From the NCBI RefSeq assembly GCF_029626235.1, contig NZ_JARUBO010000005.1:652501-716500 (forward strand): a stretch of 64,000 nucleotides of DNA, written 5' to 3'. The notes beneath the pieces were generated by a model. It ran no database searches, was not told the origin of the DNA, and worked only from the letters and a program-made list of their open reading frames with translations. This document shows positions 1 to 8,937 of the stretch, in pieces (position 1 is the first letter of the stretch; every line of letters starts with the position of its first letter). The translations under genes were made by a program, and so were the position numbers. Origin of the DNA: Micromonospora sp. WMMD1120 (GTDB taxonomy: Bacteria; Actinomycetota; Actinomycetes; Mycobacteriales; Micromonosporaceae).

Positions 1-1239
1 CACGATCGTCGGGTTCACGTTCTCCAGGACGACCTCGCGGGTGATCAGCACCCGGGCGGCGTCGGGGTTGCTCGGCACCTCGTACATCGCGGAGAGCAGG
101 ACCTCCTCGATGATGGCCCGTAGGCCGCGGGCACCGGTGCCCCGCAGCATGGCCTGGTCGGCGATGGCCTCCAGCGCCGCCTCGTCGAACTCCAGCTCGA
201 CCCCGTCCAGCTCGAACAGGCGCTGGTATTGCCGGACCAGGGCGTTGCGGGGCTCGGTGAGGATCCGCACGAGGGCGGTGCGGTCCAGGCTCCGGACGTT
301 GGTGATCACCGGCAGCCGGCCGACGAACTCCGGGATCAGGCCGAACTTGAGCATGTCCTCCGGCATGACCTGGCTGAAGATGTCGTCTGTCGACCGCTCG
401 GACACCGACCGGAGCCGGGCGCCGAACCCGGTGCCGCCCTGCCCGGTGCGGGACTCGATGATCTGGTCGAGGCCGGCGAACGCGCCACCGCAGATGAACA
501 GCACGTTCGTGGTGTCGATCTGGATGAACTCCTGGTGGGGGTGCTTGCGGCCACCCTGCGGCGGCACGTTGGCCACAGTGCCCTCGAGCATCTTGAGCAG
601 GGCCTGCTGCACGCCCTCGCCGGAGACGTCCCGGGTGATCGACGGGTTCTCCGACTTGCGGGCGATCTTGTCGACCTCGTCGATGTAGATGATGCCGGTC
701 TCGGCGCGCTTGATGTCGTAGTCGGCGGCCTGGATCAGCTTGAGGAGGATGTTCTCCACGTCCTCGCCGACGTAGCCCGCCTCGGTCAGTGCCGTGGCGT
801 CGGCGATGGCGAACGGGACGTTCAACATCCGGGCGAGGGTCTGTGCCAGGTGGGTCTTGCCGCACCCGGTCGGACCGAGCAACAGGATGTTGGACTTGGC
901 CAGCTCGACGGCATCACTGCCGGAGCCGGGCGCGCCCGCCGCCTCGGCCTGGATCCGCTTGTAGTGGTTGTAGACCGCCACCGCGAGGGCCTTCTTGGCC
1001 TGGTCCTGCCCCACCACGTAGGTGTCGAGGAACTGGCAGATCTCCATCGGCTTGGGAAGCTCTTCCCACTTCACCTCGCCGGACTCGGCCAGCTCCTCTT
1101 CGATGATCTCATTACAGAGATCGATGCACTCGTCGCAGATGTAGACCCCGGGGCCCGCGATGAGCTTCTTGACCTGCTTCTGCGACTTGCCGCAGAAGGA
1201 GCATTTCAGTAGGTCGCCGCCGTCACCGATCCGTGCCAC
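1..1239 (-). CDS. clpX: ATP-dependent Clp protease ATP-binding subunit ClpX (C-terminus outside window)
   Basis: AAA+ unfoldase that feeds substrates to the ClpP1P2 peptidase in the cytoplasm. The 413 visible codons start at GTG 1239, with GGGAGA six bases upstream. An N-terminal C4 zinc-binding domain is clear (CSFCGKS and ICDEC within the first ~45 residues), then Walker A GPTGCGKT at about residues 122-129, and the [27 protein letters not shown] region. The last ~10-17 residues expected for an actinobacterial ClpX lie beyond base 1. It is downstream of clpP1-clpP2 on the same strand, but a strong hairpin at 1398-1436 lies between them, so clpX probably has its own promoter in 1240-1397. 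Confidence 0.97.
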   Translation of the reverse strand, partial: MARIGDGGDLLKCSFCGKSQKQVKKLIAGPGVYICDECIDLCNEIIEEELAESGEVKWEELPKPMEICQFLDTYVVGQDQAKKALAVAVYNHYKRIQAEAAGAPGSGSDAVELAKSNILLLGPTGCGKTHLAQTLARMLNVPFAIADATALTEAGYVGEDVENILLKLIQAADYDIKRAETGIIYIDEVDKIARKSENPSITRDVSGEGVQQALLKMLEGTVANVPPQGGRKHPHQEFIQIDTTNVLFICGGAFAGLDQIIESRTGQGGTGFGARLRSVSERSTDDIFSQVMPEDMLKFGLIPEFVGRLPVITNVRSLDRTALVRILTEPRNALVRQYQRLFELDGVELEFDEAALEAIADQAMLRGTGARGLRAIIEEVLLSAMYEVPSNPDAARVLITREVVLENVNPTIV

Positions 1240-1397
1240 CTACGTTCTCCCTGCGCTCATCGGCCGGAGACCCGGCCTGACCTGCGGACGCTGTGCGCCG
1301 CCCGGCTTGGTTCGCCCTGCCGGCCCAACCGGCGAAGCGGTACGGACCCGACGTTACCCGCTGGCGGGGCATTCTCCGACCCCCAAAACGGGTGTGT

Positions 1398-1436
1398 CAG
1401 AGGTCGGCCGGGAACCCTGGCCCCGGCCAACCTCTG
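1398..1436 (-). terminator. Terminator hairpin after clpP2
   Basis: Arms CAGAGGTCGGCCGGG (1398-1412) and CCCGGCCAACCTCTG (1422-1436) pair at 14 of 15 positions around a 9-base loop. The hairpin starts 12 bases after the clpP2 stop. There is no T-tract, as is usual in high-GC actinobacteria. Confidence 0.75.
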
Positions 1437-1448
1437 ACCCGGTACTGC

Positions 1449-2111
1449 TCAGCGAGCGGCGTTGGCCGCCAGCAGACCCTTCTTGCGGCTGGTCAGGATC
1501 GTGTCGACCAGCCCGTACTCCTTGGACTCCTCGGCCGTCATGATCTTGTCACGGTCGATGTCCTTGCGGACCTGCTCAATGGGGCGGTTGCAGTGGCGGG
1601 ACAGCATGTCCTCCAGCTGCGTCCGCATCCGCAGGATCTCCCGGGCCTGGATCTCGATGTCCGAGCCCTGCCCGTAGCCGCCCTCGGTGGCCGGCTGGTG
1701 GATGATGATCCGCGAGTTCGGCAGGGCCATCCGCTTACCCGGAGTGCCCGCCGACAGCAGCACCGCCGCCGCGCTGGCCGCCTGCCCGAGGCAGACGGTC
1801 GAGATGTCCGGACGGACGTACTGCATGGTGTCGTAGATCGCCGTCATGGCCGTGAACGAGCCACCCGGCGAGTTGATGTACATGATGATGTCGCGGTCCG
1901 GGTCGGTGCCCTCGAGCGTCAGCAGCTGGGCCATCACGTCGTTGGCCGACGCGTCGTCCACCTGCACGCCGAGGAAGATGATCCGGTCCTCGAAGAGCTT
2001 GTTGTACGGGTTCGACTCCTTGACCCCGTACGACGTGCGCTCGACGAACGACGGCAGCACGTAACGGTTGTGCACGGCCGCGAACTGGGGCGGCAGGCTC
2101 AGGTCGGTCAT
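1449..2111 (-). CDS. clpP2: ATP-dependent Clp protease proteolytic subunit ClpP2
   Basis: Serine peptidase subunit of the mixed ClpP1P2 barrel that works with ClpX or ClpC1. The 220-residue length is normal. The serine nucleophile sits in GQAASAAA, the histidine in IIIHQPATEG, and the acidic residue in the DIDRDK region. Oxyanion motif SPGGSFTA is present. Start ATG 2111 has GAGGAG six bases upstream. It is 10 bp downstream of clpP1, so the two are cotranscribed, as expected for subunits that form one hetero-tetradecamer. The ClpP2-type N-terminus (VLPSFVERTSYGVKE) distinguishes it from its neighbour. Confidence 0.97.
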   Translation of the reverse strand: MTDLSLPPQFAAVHNRYVLPSFVERTSYGVKESNPYNKLFEDRIIFLGVQVDDASANDVMAQLLTLEGTDPDRDIIMYINSPGGSFTAMTAIYDTMQYVRPDISTVCLGQAASAAAVLLSAGTPGKRMALPNSRIIIHQPATEGGYGQGSDIEIQAREILRMRTQLEDMLSRHCNRPIEQVRKDIDRDKIMTAEESKEYGLVDTILTSRKKGLLAANAAR

Positions 2112-2121
2112 CGTCAGCTCC

Positions 2122-2763
2122 TCAGCTCAGGGTCCCGGCGCCATCCGGAACCTGGGCGGCCCCGATGATCACCTTGTCGATGAAGCCGTAGTCCATGGCC
2201 TCCTGGGCGGTGAACCAACGGTCCCGGTCCGAGTCGGCCTCGATCTGCGACTGGCTCTGCCCGGTGTGGTGCGCGACCCGCTCCTGGAACATCCGCTTCG
2301 TGTAGAGCATCTGCTCCGCCTGGATGGCGATGTCGGACGCCGTGCCGCCCAGACCGCCGGACGGCTGGTGCATCATGATCCGGGCGTGCGGCAGGGCGTA
2401 ACGCTTGCCCTGTGTGCCCGCGCAGAGCAGCAGCTGGCCCATCGAGGCCGCCATGCCCATCGCCACGGTCGACACGTCGTTGTCGATGAACTGCATGGTG
2501 TCGTAGATCGCCATGCCGGAGTAGACCGAGCCACCCGGCGAGTTGATCCACAGGTTGATGTCGCGGTCCGGGTCCTCCGCGGCGAGCAGCAGCAGCTGCG
2601 CGCAGATGCGGTTGGCGACCTGGTCGGTCACCTCACTGCCCAGGAAGATGATGCGTTCCTTGAGCAACCGGTTGTAGACCGAGTCGTCGAGGTTGCCAAT
2701 GGAGTCGCCACCGCGGGCGTCGATCGCCCGGAGCGACTTCTTGGGGATGTGCATGTCGGTCAT
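2122..2763 (-). CDS. clpP1: ATP-dependent Clp protease proteolytic subunit ClpP1
   Basis: Partner peptidase subunit of ClpP2. The 213-residue protein has SPGGSVYSG, the nucleophile serine in MGMAASMGQ, the catalytic histidine in [10 protein letters not shown] and the aspartate in DSDRDRWF, so it is predicted to be fully active. First gene of the clpP1-clpP2 pair. A palindromic match to the ClgR-type operator lies about 77-94 bases upstream of its ATG (2840-2857), consistent with the ClgR control of clp genes known in other actinobacteria. Confidence 0.97.
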   Translation of the reverse strand: MTDMHIPKKSLRAIDARGGDSIGNLDDSVYNRLLKERIIFLGSEVTDQVANRICAQLLLLAAEDPDRDINLWINSPGGSVYSGMAIYDTMQFIDNDVSTVAMGMAASMGQLLLCAGTQGKRYALPHARIMMHQPSGGLGGTASDIAIQAEQMLYTKRMFQERVAHHTGQSQSQIEADSDRDRWFTAQEAMDYGFIDKVIIGAAQVPDGAGTLS

Positions 2764-2839
2764 GGCAGCCCTTCGCTCTCCGTACCGTCTTTCCCGACAC
2801 TAACCGCTGTGCGAGGCGGCAGAGTCCCGGTCGGGGCAG

Positions 2840-2857
2840 TGTTCGCTCTCAGCGCAG
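2840..2857. promoter_or_regulatory. Candidate ClgR operator upstream of clpP1
   Basis: TGTTCGCTCTCAGCGCAG fits the published C. glutamicum ClgR pattern WNNWCGCYNANRGCGWWS at all but two constrained positions. It holds the central CGCT-n3-AGCG dyad. ClgR control of clpP1P2 is established in Corynebacterium, Streptomyces and Mycobacterium; the site here is inferred from sequence only. Confidence 0.5.
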
Positions 2858-2911
2858 CTGTCGGGCGTACCCCGGCAGTGCCTGCCGCCCGGGCGGACCC
2901 GGGAAGGGAAA

Positions 2912-2948
2912 CGGCCGCCATCCGCCGCGCAGCGACGGATGGCGGCCG
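2912..2948 (-). terminator. Terminator hairpin after tig
   Basis: Perfect 13 bp stem, CGGCCGCCATCCG (2912-2924) with CGGATGGCGGCCG (2936-2948), around an 11-base loop. It begins 11 bases after the tig stop codon. Confidence 0.8.
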
Positions 2949-2958
2949 CGCCCGACGA

Positions 2959-4305
2959 TCAGTGCTCGTGGTTGTGCTCGGCCTCGTTGGCGGCGCGCAG
3001 CGCGTCGAGGGTGACCGGGTTGCCGGCCGAGTCCTTGATCGTGATCCGCTCCATGACGGCCGCGAGCGCCTTGCCCCGCCGCACGTCGCCGAAGACGGCG
3101 GCGGCCGCGCCGGAGCGCACCAGCTGGTCGTAGTACTGCTGCGGGGCCATTCCGGCGCGCTGCGCCCGGTGCACGATCTCGTGCCCGAACTCGTCGTCGG
3201 AGACCTGCACGTCCTCCGCGTCGGCGAGGGTGTCGAGCAGCAGCTGGACCTTGACGCCCTCGGTCGCCGCCTCGGTCAGCTCGGCGTCGATCTGCTCCTC
3301 GGTCTTCTCCTCGGCCGCCAGGTATTCCTCCATCGAGGCGCCGATCCGCTCCAGCTGGTCGATCATCGCCTGCTTGCGGCTGGCGACCTCCTCGCGGACG
3401 ACACCCTCCGGCGCCGGCACCTCGGCGGCCTCGACCAGCTGGGCGAGGGCCTTGTCCCGGGCGGCGTAGATCTGCTCGACCTGCTTGCCCTGGGTGACCC
3501 GCGCCCGCAGGTCGCCGCGCAGCTCCTCGATCGTGTCGAACTCGCTGGCCATCTGGGCGAACTCGTCGTTCAGCTCGGGCAGCTCCTTCTCCTTGACCGT
3601 GCGCACGGTCACCGCCACCTCGGCGTCCCGACCGGCGAAGTCGCCGCCGACCAGCTGGGTGGTGAAGGTGGTGTCCTCGCCGGCGGCGAGACCGACCACT
3701 GCCTCGTCGAGGCCCGGCAGGAGCTGCTTGCTGCCCACCTCGTGGGAGATGTTGCTGGCCTGGCCGCCCGGCACGTCCTCGCCGTCGACGGTGGCGTTCA
3801 GGTCGATCTGGACGTAGTCGCCCTCGGCGGCGGCCCGCTCGACGGTCTTCAGGGTGGCGAAACGCTCCCGCAGGTTCTTCACCTGCTCGTCGATCTCGCT
3901 CTCGTCGATCTGGAGCTCGTCGACGGTCACCTCGATGGTGGAGGCGTCCGGGATGGTGATCTCCGGGCGGACGTCGACCTCGGCGGTGAAGTTCAGCGAG
4001 TCACCGTCGTTGAACTCGGTGATCTCGACCTCGGGACGCCCCAGCGTCTTGAGGTCGTGCTCGCGCACCGCGGCCATGATGTTCTCCGGGATGGCCTCCT
4101 GGACCGCCTCGTTCAGGACGGTGCCCCGGCCCACCCGCTGGTCGATCACCGCACTCGGCACCTTGCCCCGGCGGAAGCCGGGAACCTGGACCTGCGAACC
4201 GATCTCCCGGTACGCCTTCTTGAGGCTCGGCTCGAGCTCGACGAACGGCACCTCGATGGCGAGCCGCACGCGCGTCGGGCTCAGAGTCTCGACGGTGCTC
4301 TTCAC
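2959..4305 (-). CDS. tig: Trigger factor, ribosome-associated peptidyl-prolyl isomerase chaperone
   Basis: First chaperone met by nascent chains at the ribosome exit tunnel. 448 residues, normal for the family. The N-terminal ribosome-binding domain carries the signature GFRRGKVP (near residue 45), a PPIase (FKBP-like) domain follows around residues 150-245, and a long helical C-terminal domain ends in an acidic/His-rich tail (EAEHNHEH). Start GTG 4305 has AAGGAG upstream with 7-8 base spacing. It lies upstream of clpP1P2 on the same strand but is closed by its own terminator, the usual tig/clp neighbourhood. Confidence 0.97.
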   Translation of the reverse strand: MKSTVETLSPTRVRLAIEVPFVELEPSLKKAYREIGSQVQVPGFRRGKVPSAVIDQRVGRGTVLNEAVQEAIPENIMAAVREHDLKTLGRPEVEITEFNDGDSLNFTAEVDVRPEITIPDASTIEVTVDELQIDESEIDEQVKNLRERFATLKTVERAAAEGDYVQIDLNATVDGEDVPGGQASNISHEVGSKQLLPGLDEAVVGLAAGEDTTFTTQLVGGDFAGRDAEVAVTVRTVKEKELPELNDEFAQMASEFDTIEELRGDLRARVTQGKQVEQIYAARDKALAQLVEAAEVPAPEGVVREEVASRKQAMIDQLERIGASMEEYLAAEEKTEEQIDAELTEAATEGVKVQLLLDTLADAEDVQVSDDEFGHEIVHRAQRAGMAPQQYYDQLVRSGAAAAVFGDVRRGKALAAVMERITIKDSAGNPVTLDALRAANEAEHNHEH

Positions 4306-4442
4306 AGGCGTACTCCTTGACGGATCTCAGTTGAGTCTGGGCGTGATTCAGCCCATCGAGTGTAGGCGAGCCGGCCGGACGCTCCGGCATCGCCCGGGGC
4401 CGCACCGGGCGGCACCCGGGTCGGCCCGGCCGCGGACGACAG

Positions 4443-4516
4443 TCGGGGTGGCGGGATTTGAACCCACGGCCCCTCGCTCCCAAAGCGAGTGCGCTACCAA
4501 GCTGCGCCACACCCCG
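4443..4516 (-). tRNA. tRNA-Pro (anticodon TGG)
   Basis: A full cloverleaf can be read on the minus strand. Acceptor CGGGGTG pairs with CACCCCG, the anticodon stem CTCGC/GCGAG encloses loop TTTGGGA with anticodon TGG, and the T arm holds GGTTCAAATCC. The discriminator is A and the 3' CCA is not encoded. Confidence 0.97.
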
Positions 4517-4737
4517 TGGCGACGAGCATTCTATGCCGTCGCCGCGCCTCCGGCGGTGCCGGGGCCGCTCTCACCCGGACATGTCTCTCAAACAGGACGA
4601 GACAGTCCGGTTCCGGGGAGAGGCGACGCGCATCTCGAGAAGGCGCGACGCGGGGAGGGGACGACGCGGCGGCGCGGTTACCCGACCGACTTCGACATTG
4701 GGTACGCTGTCGACGCGACCTGCTCAGGTGGGCGCAC

Positions 4738-4811
4738 GCGGGCGTAGCTCAATGGTAGAGCTTCAGTCTTCCAAACTGACTACGCGGGTTCGATTCCCGT
4801 CGCCCGCTCCA
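4738..4811 (+). tRNA. tRNA-Gly (anticodon TCC)
   Basis: Acceptor GCGGGCG pairs with CGCCCGC, the anticodon loop is CTTCCAA with anticodon TCC, and the T arm is GGGTTCGATTCCC. Unlike the nearby tRNA-Pro, the 3' CCA is encoded (4809-4811). A long hairpin follows at 4820. Confidence 0.97.
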
Positions 4812-4819
4812 CGCGACCC

Positions 4820-4855
4820 GGCCCAGGTCAGCGGCGTTCGCCGCCGACCTGGGCC
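4820..4855 (+). terminator. Terminator hairpin after tRNA-Gly
   Basis: GGCCCAGGTC (4820-4829) pairs with GACCTGGGCC (4846-4855), and the inner GCGGCG/CGCCGC continues the stem after one mismatch, closing on a TT loop. It begins 9 bases after the encoded CCA. Confidence 0.8.
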
Positions 4856-4972
4856 GTTCACGTCATGCGGCGTTGCCCGTGCACGTGGCCGGGGACCAGA
4901 CTGTCCAGTGTGATCACGGGGGCAGGGCGATTCGCCCGTTTCCGATCGACCGCGACAGGGTAGGGCTTCGGC

Positions 4973-5236
4973 ATGGACACGACGACAACGGCACGCCTGA
5001 CCGGCGGACCTCGCGACGGCAGCACCCTCGACGTCAGCGACGAGGCCCTGGTCGAGGTGGAGATCGACGGCATGATGCACCGCTACATCAGGACCACCAG
5101 AGAGCGGGACGGTGGCCCGCTCTACACCTACGACGGCATGGTCGCGCCGGACGGCGGCGAGCCCGGCGTCGAGGACCCGGCCGCCCGGGTCGCGTCGCCG
5201 AGGGCCGACGCCGAGGGGCACGGCGGCGCCCACTGA
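4973..5236 (+). CDS. Small hypothetical protein, 87 aa
   Basis: Function not recognised. The product is acidic, with a structured-looking core (LTGGPRDGSTLDVSDEALVEVEIDGMMHRYIRTT) and a low-complexity tail rich in Asp, Gly and Ala. Codon use has the strong third-position G/C of real genes in this region. ATG 4973 lacks a Shine-Dalgarno sequence but has TAGGGC six bases upstream, a possible leaderless -10 element. It stands alone between tRNA-Gly and a convergent membrane-protein gene. Confidence 0.6.
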   Translation: MDTTTTARLTGGPRDGSTLDVSDEALVEVEIDGMMHRYIRTTRERDGGPLYTYDGMVAPDGGEPGVEDPAARVASPRADAEGHGGAH

Positions 5237-5382
5237 TGACCCACACCGCCGGTACGCACACGGACCGGCCGGCCACGGATGAACCGTGACCGGCCGGGTA
5301 AGTAGCCGCACTGCCTGGTGGGGAGACGACCGGGTGCACGGGCGGGCGGCACCGAGCCGACCCGCCCGTGCGCGCCCCGTGC

Positions 5383-5928
5383 TCAGTTCGAGGAGATCCA
5401 GTTCCAGGCCGACACGACCCACTCGGTCTGCTGGAGCCACGCCACCCCGAGGCCGGCGAGGAACACCGCCGTCGCCAGGTGAGCGCCCCGGGCGCTGCGC
5501 CGGACCCGACCGAGCTGCCGCTCCAGCACCACCCGGCCGACCAGCCGGGACAGGGCGAACAGGCCGACGGCCACCAGCGAGCTGAGGACGAGCACCAGCA
5601 ACGGACCGCTCAGGTCGCCCTGGCCGGACAGCGCCCAGATGCCCCAGCACACGAACGCGAAGAGCCCGGCCGCCGCGCTCCACTCACCACCGCGCCGCAG
5701 CTGCGCCATCCGCGCGTTCAGCGACTGGCGCGGTACCGGCCCGCCGGGCCAGCCGGTGCCGGTCGGCTCCTGCTCGACCACCGGGAACGGCTCGGTCCGT
5801 GGGGTGCGCGGCTGACCCACCGGCGCGACACCGCGACGGAAGGGTTCGCGCTGGGCCGGCACCTCGACGCCGGCCTGCGGTGGCACCTCCACGGTCCGCT
5901 CCGCCCACGGCTGCGTCTGGTCTGCCAT
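5383..5928 (-). CDS. Predicted membrane protein, two to three helices
   Basis: 181 residues of unknown function. The first ~85 residues are hydrophilic and proline-rich (MADQTQPWAERTVEVPP...), then hydrophobic segments follow: AAGLFAFVCWGIWAL, LLVLVLSSLVAVGLFALS and a last one near the C-terminus (ATAVFLAGLGVAWLQ). Start ATG 5928 is chosen because GGGGGAGG sits just upstream. The open frame extends to 6207, but that stretch overlaps the divergent gene at 6070. Divergent from the 113-aa gene. Confidence 0.7.
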   Translation of the reverse strand: MADQTQPWAERTVEVPPQAGVEVPAQREPFRRGVAPVGQPRTPRTEPFPVVEQEPTGTGWPGGPVPRQSLNARMAQLRRGGEWSAAAGLFAFVCWGIWALSGQGDLSGPLLVLVLSSLVAVGLFALSRLVGRVVLERQLGRVRRSARGAHLATAVFLAGLGVAWLQQTEWVVSAWNWISSN

Positions 5929-6069
5929 CTCGTCCTCCCCCTGACCGACGGCATCACCACCGCCTGCAACCGAGGGTAGCCAGCCGGCGAATCGGTCGCC
6001 GACCGCGTCCGGGACACGAGCCGGCACGACGGTGTCGAATCCGACCCCCGCGAGGGGTACGGTCGGCTG

Positions 6070-6411
6070 ATGGGCGATCCCGACCGACGACGGCGACGAC
6101 TGCGGCACCATCCCGGGGCCGAGCCGGGCCGGCAGGGGCCCGACGGGCCGACGGCGAGCACCCCGGGCGTCCACGACGGCGACGACCCGCCGCCGCGCCG
6201 CCGGCACACGGGCGGCGACGAGCGCGACAGCGAGCGAGGGCTGCGCGGATTGGTCGGCTCCGGCTCGTCCCAGGTCGGGCTGAGCGCCGCGCTCCGGGCC
6301 CGGGACGCGGCCCGTCCCACCGAAGAGGACCTGGCCGAGGCGGAGGACCGGGTGGTCATCGTCCGGCGCAACTGGGTTCCCCGCGAGGAGCTGCCCCGCT
6401 CGCCGCGCTGA
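6070..6411 (+). CDS. Small conserved-looking hypothetical protein, 113 aa
   Basis: No function recognised. The N-terminal half is an Arg/Pro/His-rich low-complexity stretch. The C-terminal half looks folded and constrained (GLRGLVGSGSSQVGLSAALRARD, then EEDLAEAEDRVVIVRRNWVPREEL). No ribosome binding site precedes ATG 6070, but TACGGT lies six bases upstream with TCGAAT 17 bp further, which fits a leaderless transcript. It ends 9 bases before the convergent rpiB stop. Confidence 0.6.
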   Translation: MGDPDRRRRRLRHHPGAEPGRQGPDGPTASTPGVHDGDDPPPRRRHTGGDERDSERGLRGLVGSGSSQVGLSAALRARDAARPTEEDLAEAEDRVVIVRRNWVPREELPRSPR

Positions 6412-6420
6412 GCGTCGCCG

Positions 6421-6888
6421 TCAGGGCAGCTCGGGCAGCTCCCGGGTGCGCTCGTACTCGGCCACCTGGGCGATCCGCCGGGCGTGCCGCTCGTTGCCGG
6501 AGAACGGGGTGTTCAGGAACGCCTCGACGATGCCGGTGGCCTCGTCGAGCGTGTGCTGACGGGCGCCGATCGCGACCACGTTGGCGTCGTTGTGCTGGCG
6601 GGCAAGCTGAGCGGTCTCCACGCTCCACGCCAGCGCGGCGCGGATGCCGGCGACCTTGTTCGCGGCGATCTGCTCACCGTTGCCGGACCCACCGATGACC
6701 ACCCCGAGGCCCGCCTCGTCGGCGACCACCCGGTCGCCGGTGTGCAGGCAGAACGTCGGGTAGTCGTCGTCCGGGTCGTAGCCGTGCGGGCCGACGTCGA
6801 CGACGTCGTACCCCTGCTTGGCCAGGTGGTTGGCCAGGTGCACCTTCAGCTCGAAACCGGCGTGATCGGATCCCAGGTAGACGCGCAT
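6421..6888 (-). CDS. rpiB: Ribose-5-phosphate isomerase B
   Basis: Interconverts ribose 5-phosphate and ribulose 5-phosphate in the pentose phosphate pathway. 155 residues, with the LacAB_rpiB fold signatures GSDHAGFELK at the N-terminus and GGSGNGEQIAANKV near residue 66. As in the mycobacterial enzyme, Glu occupies the place of the catalytic Cys seen in E. coli RpiB. Start ATG 6888. It keeps the position it has in M. tuberculosis, between the clp/tig genes and the Rv2466c-type reductase. Confidence 0.95.
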   Translation of the reverse strand: MRVYLGSDHAGFELKVHLANHLAKQGYDVVDVGPHGYDPDDDYPTFCLHTGDRVVADEAGLGVVIGGSGNGEQIAANKVAGIRAALAWSVETAQLARQHNDANVVAIGARQHTLDEATGIVEAFLNTPFSGNERHARRIAQVAEYERTRELPELP

Positions 6889-6975
6889 ACCGGGCAGTCT
6901 GTCAGGCCGTGCTCGGGGACGTCGCAGCGGCAGCGCCCCCGAGCCGGTTTCGTCACACGGCCGTGAACCGACCGG

Positions 6976-8175
6976 TCAGCGCTGCACCTCGGCGACCACC
7001 AGGCCGCCGCGTGCCTTCGGAGTGAACCAGGTGCTCTTGCGGGGCATCTTCTCCCTGGCCAGGTTGACAGCGACGAAGTCCGCCACGGTCACCGGCGCGA
7101 TCAGGATGGCCAGTTCGGCCCGCCCGGCGTCCACCTCGCCGGTCAGCCAGCTCGCCGGGTAGTCGCCACCGACGTAGGTGATCCGCTTGTCACCCGGGTC
7201 CAACCCGAGCGCGTCGCGCAGCACCAGCCGTTCGACCAGGGCGTGGTCCAGGTTCTCCAGGCGGGCGGCGCCCGTCGCGGGCAGGCGCACCGCGTACCCC
7301 TGGCCGTCGAGGCGCAGGTGCACGGTGCCGCCGGCCGCCGGGACCTCGACCGGACCGGTGATCGGCTCGATCGCGGCGCCCGCCGCGCGCAGCCGGTCGA
7401 GCAGCTCTGCCGGGGTGGTGGTCAGCTCGCTGACCAGCCGGTTGTACGGCTGGATGGCCACCGAGGCCGGCGTGGTGACAACGGCCAGGAAGCGCGGCAG
7501 CCCGCCGGTCTGGGCGGCCAGGCTGCGGTGGTTGCCGTCCGCCACGACCAACTCGCCGCCGCCGGCGAGGGCGGTCAGCGCGGTCTGCTCCGGGCCGGGG
7601 CCGAGCAGCCAGATGGCGTGCGTGCGCCCCGCCTGGTCGGTGTCGGCGGCGGCGGGCGCGCCGGCCGTCTCGGTCGCCGCCGCGAGCGCGGCGTGCAGCT
7701 CGTCGCCGCGCCCGGTCTGCAGCAGGAGTACGGGTGAGAGCAGGTGCCCCAGCGCGTCGGCGAGAGCCACCCGCTCGCGCACCTTGGCGATGAACACGTC
7801 CTCGTTGCGGATGACCAGACCGGGCTCGTCGGCACGGGTGGAGATCTGGTCGGTGTCGACCATCGCGAACAGCCCGTACGCCGGCTCCTCGCCGGGCGCG
7901 CTGATCCGGTAGAGCACCACCACCTGCTCCGCCGGGGTGTAGCTGCCGTCGGCCTTGGCCTCGGCGAGGCGGGACACCGCCGCCGGCAGCGCGTCGAGGA
8001 ACGACGTGCCCAGGCTGTCCGGAGCACGGTGCGGCATCTCGATGCCGAGGGCACTGTGCGGGTTCGACTCGATGATCGCGGTGATCTCCGCGTCGTCGGC
8101 GAACTCGTCGTAGTTCTGCGCGCCGGTGCCGCCAGTGGTGATCCAGGCCCGGGCGATCGGATGCACGACCGTCAT
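6976..8175 (-). CDS. DUF1015 family protein
   Basis: 399 residues, full length for DUF1015 proteins, whose biochemical role is unsettled. Recognisable features are the opening VVHPIARAWIT, the NYDEFADDAEI segment, the VVADGNHRSLAA motif (residues ~225-236) typical of the family, and the C-terminal KMPRKSTWFTPKARGGLVVAE. Single gene with its own upstream gap (8176-8251). I see no phosphoserine-pathway partner next to it, although such neighbours are common elsewhere. Confidence 0.85.
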   Translation of the reverse strand: MTVVHPIARAWITTGGTGAQNYDEFADDAEITAIIESNPHSALGIEMPHRAPDSLGTSFLDALPAAVSRLAEAKADGSYTPAEQVVVLYRISAPGEEPAYGLFAMVDTDQISTRADEPGLVIRNEDVFIAKVRERVALADALGHLLSPVLLLQTGRGDELHAALAAATETAGAPAAADTDQAGRTHAIWLLGPGPEQTALTALAGGGELVVADGNHRSLAAQTGGLPRFLAVVTTPASVAIQPYNRLVSELTTTPAELLDRLRAAGAAIEPITGPVEVPAAGGTVHLRLDGQGYAVRLPATGAARLENLDHALVERLVLRDALGLDPGDKRITYVGGDYPASWLTGEVDAGRAELAILIAPVTVADFVAVNLAREKMPRKSTWFTPKARGGLVVAEVQR

Positions 8176-8251
8176 GCCCCGACGCTACCGGCGACGCTGT
8201 CGCCGCCGACGGGGACCCGCGGCGCGTCCACCAGATGAAAGGGCGCGGGAC

Positions 8252-8743
8252 TCAGCCCGCGCGGTCGGACGTGCCCCGGCGGTGCCGACCGGCGCTCACC
8301 GGCCCGTTGGTGCCCCGTCGGACGGTGCCGACCGGCCCGACGTTCACGCCCCGGCGGGGCGACGCCGGCGGCCCCGGCACGGGACGCTCCGGCGGCGGGG
8401 ACGGGACCGGTCGCGGGTGCAGCGGCGGCGTCGGCACCGGGCGCGGGGCGGTCGGCGCCGGCGGCGGGGGCGCCGGCTCCGCCGGCGCCGCCAGATCCGC
8501 CACGGCGTCGGTGACCGCCGGCAGCGGGTCGGCCGGCGCGGGCGGCGTGAGCCGGGAGGTCACCGGGACCCGGGCGACCCCCACCACGATGGGTGGCGCG
8601 AGCAGATCGACGACGTGGGCGGGCAGGTCCGGGCGGACCGCCGGCCAGCGGGAGTCGTCAACGGACCAGTAGGCCGCGCCGGGAGTCTCGATCACCCCCG
8701 GTCGGATCAGCTGATCGTCACCGGACGCACGGTGCTTGGCCAT
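8252..8743 (-). CDS. Proline-rich hypothetical protein, 163 aa
   Basis: Function unknown. The first ~60 residues look folded (MAKHRASGDDQLIRPGVIE, then AYWSVDDSRWPAVRPDLPAHVVDLL). The remainder is a long Pro/Ala/Arg-rich tail without signal peptide or membrane segment, probably disordered. Start ATG 8743 is preceded by GGAGG with an 8-base spacer. The reading frame stays open a further 3.5 kb, but only as the antisense shadow of pepN, so that extension is rejected. Confidence 0.65.
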   Translation of the reverse strand: MAKHRASGDDQLIRPGVIETPGAAYWSVDDSRWPAVRPDLPAHVVDLLAPPIVVGVARVPVTSRLTPPAPADPLPAVTDAVADLAAPAEPAPPPPAPTAPRPVPTPPLHPRPVPSPPPERPVPGPPASPRRGVNVGPVGTVRRGTNGPVSAGRHRRGTSDRAG

Positions 8744-8877
8744 CGGGATTGCCTCCACGAACTGCGGGGTGCGGCCCTGCGGGTCGCTGCGGCGGACACC
8801 GAGGGAAACGACGCCGCCCGCCCACCGGTGACGCCACCGGGGTGCGGCAACCTCTCCGCCGCACCCGGCGTCCGACG

Positions 8878-8927
8878 CGACACGCCCCCGTCCGGACGAC
8901 TGGGCGTGCTCCGGCGGGGGCGTGTCG
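8878..8927 (-). terminator. Terminator hairpin after the reductase gene
   Basis: Perfect 13 bp stem CGACACGCCCCCG (8878-8890) with CGGGGGCGTGTCG (8915-8927), separated by 24 bases. It begins 10 bases after the stop codon of the downstream-pointing reductase gene. Confidence 0.7.
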
Positions 8928-8937
8928 TGGTCGTGGA

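Noticed and set aside
2068..4320. Plus-strand 750-codon frame opposite clpP1 and tig
   Set aside because: Shadow of trigger factor and ClpP1, which have diagnostic motifs and ribosome binding sites on the minus strand.
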